A stretch of DNA of 64,000 nt from Knoxdaviesia capensis. Lineage: Eukaryota; Ascomycota; Sordariomycetes; Microascales; Gondwanamycetaceae. The notes below the pieces were generated by a model. That model had not been told where the DNA came from, searched no databases, and worked only from the letters and a program-made list of their open reading frames with translations. Positions within the stretch are counted from its first letter, which is position 1. Each line of letters begins with the position of its first letter. The stretch is from assembly GCA_001510575.1 (NCBI GenBank), contig LNGK01000003.1, positions 316,883 to 380,882 of the forward strand, written 5' to 3'. Both the position numbers and the translations under genes were made by a program. Shown here piece after piece: positions 60,779 through 64,000 of the stretch.

Positions 60779-61617
60779 GGTTGCTGGATTGTGAACGGGA
60801 GATCTGGTGAGTGATGAGAGGTGAGCTGTGTAGGAGTGAGGTGCTGTTTGTTTTGTCCTTGTTCTGGTCATCTGGGGAGAGGGCTGCACCTTATATCTGT
60901 CTTAGGACAGGCATCTTGGACCGCTCGACTGCCTTCATCAGTACGTGTATGCGTCTACACTCAACACGAGCCCATATTGCATCGCGGACCTCGTCTTGCC
61001 CGCCGGACATTCCAGGTGGAAGGGTCCGACCAGCCGGGCCCGGCCCAGATGAATTTCTGTATGGGAATAAAACAAACCCCACAACTGGGCTATTATCATC
61101 CCGGTTGAAGAATACCGTGAAGAACGCGAAGCGAGGAGCCCGGTTCTCTGTCTATGCATATAGAGACCCTCGTAGCAATAGCAACAGAAAAGATATCCTG
61201 GCATCACCAGTCAACACTTCGGACTTCGGAACATGTGTGCCGAGGCTGTCCCGGTCGTGGTCTATTATTAGCTCCGGGGGGAAAGTGTAATATAGACACT
61301 CTGACTTGGGACGTCCGGGGATTGACTCTTGCGCCAGTGGTCCATGTAGGTGATATTGCACGCACATGAATGCCGATGACATTACCACCGTCTCATCTAA
61401 TATACTGCTCCAGAGCCCACTCCGTGTAATTCCGGCCCGTCGGTGCATACACCGCGCCAACCTCTAAACTCTAGCGGTCTATCGAGCAAATGATACCCAA
61501 CACATGAAACCATCGCTGAAAGCGAAAGGAGAAAAGAAGATACCCAGCAAACTAACCCCGTACTAGAAACTCCGAGCCGAAAGAAGTACCCCAAAAAACA
61601 GAAACGAAATGAAAGAT
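60779..61617. other. Intergenic region between permease and NTF2-like genes
   Basis: About 840 bp with the NTF2-like promoter and permease 3' UTR. Nothing further was recognised. Confidence 0.5.
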
Positions 61618-63551
61618 TCACTCGGTACGGTCCCGACGAGGAACCTTGACCAGCTTTGTAACAGTCGTGCCATCCTTGAGCACGTCGGTCTCTTCCTCAA
61701 GCTGGTATCCGCGGTAGTACGGAAGGGCAACTGTCCACACAAACCAGTAGACGATGCCGAAGGAAAGGCTAAGAGAAATGAGACATGCAACGTTAGTGTA
61801 CCAACGACCGGTACTAGGAAACCCACGATTGAAGACTGACATAGATGTTCCTACAACCGCATACGTAGCATACCACAGCCCGTTCGCCGGCGGCGTATCC
61901 GGCGGGAAGAACGGCGCGGTAAGCAACGCGATGTTGAGCGCCATGCGCAGCAGCACGCCGGGCACCCACGCGCGGAACGGCCGCCGCAGGTCCGGCCGCT
62001 TGAACCGCAGCCACAACAGCCCAGACGCCACCGCCAGCCCGAAGAACTGCACCGGGTAGCCCTCGACCTCGAGGATGAAGTCGAAGATCTGCTCTGACGG
62101 CGGCAGGACGATCACGAGGCCCGAGGTCACCAGCCCGATGAGTAGGCCACCGACGGGCGAGTTGAATGGCCGGGATGAGGCGATCAGGTCGCCGAAGGGG
62201 AGGAAGCCCTGGCGGGCGATTTCTTGCTTGACGCGGGCCTGGGTGATGATCAGAATAGATTAGCTTTCGTCTTTAGTTGGAAAGAAGTTTCGGGAGATGA
62301 ACACACCAGAGTAAACGCCACCACCATTACATTCCCCGCTGTGGATAGTGCGACGGCTAACGGCAACACCCGGCGTCCAAACGCCTCACCAAACACACGC
62401 TCAAAGAACAACGCGGCAATCATCTCGCCGCTCGCCTTGATCTCCTCAACGGGGACCACCGCAAAGAACGCCAGGTTGGTCAACAGGTACAGCACACACG
62501 ACGTGGCCAGCGCCGTCAGCGTGACGGAGCGCAGCGTGCGCACGGGGTCGTGCACCTCGTTGAGCACGTTGTTGAGGTTGTCGATGCCGGTGTACGAGTA
62601 GAACACCTTGAACAGCGCCGTCGAGATCACGCCCCAGTTCCACACCGACCCGGCCCACAACGAGTCCCAGCCCGACGCCGAGATCGCGGGTGCGTGCACC
62701 GGCGGCACGGCGGTGTCGACGAGGTACGCCCGGAAGGTCAGCACGTACACGCCGGAGAGCAGCATGAACACGATGACCGCGATCTTGATCCAGCCGAACC
62801 AGTTCTGGATGCGCACGCCGGCGCGCGGGAACACGCTGTGGATCACCACGATCACCGCCAGCATGCCGACGGCCACGGCCTTGCGCAGCAGGTCGATGGC
62901 GCGCGTCGGCGGCGTGGTCGAGTCGGCAGCGTCGCCCACGCCGATGGCGAACAGGAAGTAGCGGCTGAAGATCACCGGGTTGCTCGCCGTGATACCCAGC
63001 ACCACCGCGTGCACCGCCACCAGCGTCGACGCCAGGAAGCGCGGCCGCCGGTACACGAACTCGAGGTACACCTTGTCGCCGCCCGACCGTGGCAGCATCG
63101 TGCCGAACTCGAGCGACACGCTCAGGCTGACGGCGGCCACCAGCGCGCCGACCACCCACAGCAGCAGCGCGAGGCCGGGGCTGCCGACGGCGCGCACGAT
63201 CGTGCCGGGCGTCGCGAAGATGCCGCTGCCGATCACGCGCGACATGGCGATGATGTAGGCCGATTTCCAGGTGAGTGTGCGGCCGACTACCGCGGTCTCG
63301 GGGAGCACGTCGTCGTCGACGCAGCGGTGGACTTGTTGGTCCAAGAACGGCGCATTTTCGGGGTCCGGCACGAGGGTCGAGAGCTGTGACGAGCTGCTGG
63401 TGGTGGACGACGATGGCGTGCGTTTCATAGGCAGGTTTGTGATGGATGAGATCACGGTAGATGATGAGGACGGCGAGAGCACCGTGCGGGAGTCCGGGCC
63501 CGGCGGTCCGGAGCCGTCGCCACCGAGAAGTGGAGTGTTTTCAGAGCCCAT
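61618..63551 (-). CDS. Amino-acid permease, LAT/MUP1 (high-affinity methionine) type
   Basis: APC-superfamily transporter of the plasma membrane. Minus-strand exons 63551-62307, 62238-61841 and 61768-61618 give 597 residues. The ATG at 63551 (MGSENTPLLGG) is the first ATG in frame; the open frame extends upstream only through a TTG. A cytosolic Ser/Pro-rich N-terminus of about 90 residues precedes TM1, which holds the unwound APC motif GSGIFATPG. Further helices include LALLLWVVGALVAAVSLSVS, FKVFYSYTGIDNLNNVLNEV (typical of the LAT/MUP1 branch) and the SPVGGLLIGLVTSGLVIVLP region; about twelve are visible. The last intron (61769-61840) is 72 bp, a multiple of three with no stop, so retention would add 24 residues. 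It ends KVPRRDRTE. Substrate choice, methionine or another neutral amino acid, is inferred. Confidence 0.9.
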
Positions 63552-64000
63552 TTTATGGGTGCTATGGTGGCTTTTCTTGTCCAAGATTGAAAAGATCAGG
63601 AATATCTCGTGCGTTCTTGCGTCCTCGCAGGTGTTTCACGAGATGTCTTAGTTTGGGGGTCAGCTCGATGCGCGTGAGCTTAGGGATGCCGCTATGTAGG
63701 AATGAATGACCGGATTGTTACACCTGAGGATCACAAGCGTGGAAGATGGAGCAAATGGGACAAAAGGCAACCAAAATGAGAGATAGGGAACTATTAAACC
63801 CTCGCAAGATTCTTCGCTACCTACTTATCTTCGCGGAGGAACACACCGGCGAATTTACGCCGGATGGCCGGAAAGCTTCACGGCGACAAGTACCACGAGA
63901 ATATGCGGATTCTCTCATAGGTGATGCTGGTTGTGAGATGGTCGGACTCGGCGGTACGTCAACTGAAAGAGGATGCTGATAAGCCCCGTTTGCAGGGTGG
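63552..64000. other. Promoter region of the permease
   Basis: No gene was seen in the last 450 bases; the sequence is the upstream region of the minus-strand permease. Confidence 0.45.

Noticed and set aside
60779..60889. Longer N-terminus for the NTF2-like protein from ATG 60871
   Set aside because: It would place a polar Thr/Arg-rich stretch before an otherwise clean signal peptide starting at 60778.
63552..63584. Start of the permease at a TTG codon at 63584
   Set aside because: The first ATG, at 63551, gives a normal permease N-terminus; there is no evidence for TTG initiation.
1..64000. tRNA, 5S rRNA, snRNA, CRISPR or transposase sequences
   Set aside because: I looked for tRNA B-box-like motifs, 5S and U6 landmarks, spaced repeats and transposase motifs by eye and saw none I could support; a covariance-model scan would be needed to exclude small RNAs.

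Overview
The window is nuclear DNA from a filamentous ascomycete (Pezizomycotina). Short introns of about 50-110 bp with GTAAGT/GTATGT-type donors and CTAAC-like branch sites, long pyrimidine-rich leaders, and a gene set containing an Argonaute, a Gap1-type RasGAP, Sro7, Asf1 and Rna14 all point there. Eurotiomycetes is my best guess at class, from overall style only. No prokaryotic operon, tRNA, rRNA, CRISPR array or intact transposon was seen.

Layout, left to right: the 3' end of a peroxiredoxin gene (+, 1-650); an Ariadne-type RBR ubiquitin ligase (+, 2838-4750); a secreted GH43/CBM35 protein of the exo-beta-1,3-galactanase type (+, 6141-7724); an intronless 834-residue protein with a kinase-like C-terminus that looks catalytically dead (+, 8262-10766); a 6 kb gene-free stretch; a Gap1/GapA-like RasGAP (+, 16792-19376); the histone chaperone Asf1 (-, 21952-23019), divergent from the mRNA 3'-end processing factor Rna14 (+, 24612-27985); a QDE-2-like Argonaute with an assembly gap inside one intron (+, 31307-34761); a very GC-rich, intronless Sro7/Lgl exocytosis protein (+, 36039-39152); a three-finger C2H2 protein whose start is unresolved (-, 40505-41671); an 8 kb gene-free stretch; a one-pass Ser/Thr-rich membrane protein (-, 49560-50683); 5 kb without genes; then three genes on the minus strand, an O-methyltransferase (55634-57327), a secreted NTF2-like protein (60179-60778) and an LAT/MUP1-type amino-acid permease (61618-63551).

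Most genes are unlinked housekeeping genes. The themes that recur are gene regulation (Asf1, Rna14, Argonaute, C2H2 protein), Ras signalling and polarised growth (RasGAP, Sro7, membrane sensor-like protein), and, at the right end, a possible small accessory group (methyltransferase, secreted NTF2-like protein, permease).

The parts that stand out are the degenerate kinase-like 834-residue gene with an internal 36-bp duplication, the two genes (Ariadne and C2H2) whose coding-like frames run upstream of any ATG, the duplicated block downstream of the Argonaute stop codon, dispersed TGTACAGTAC-type palindromes limited to intergenic DNA, and (CA)n tracts placed just before the start codons of Sro7 and the membrane protein. 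I did not find a convincing new multi-gene system. Exon coordinates were derived by hand from splice motifs and reading-frame continuity; no homology search was run.
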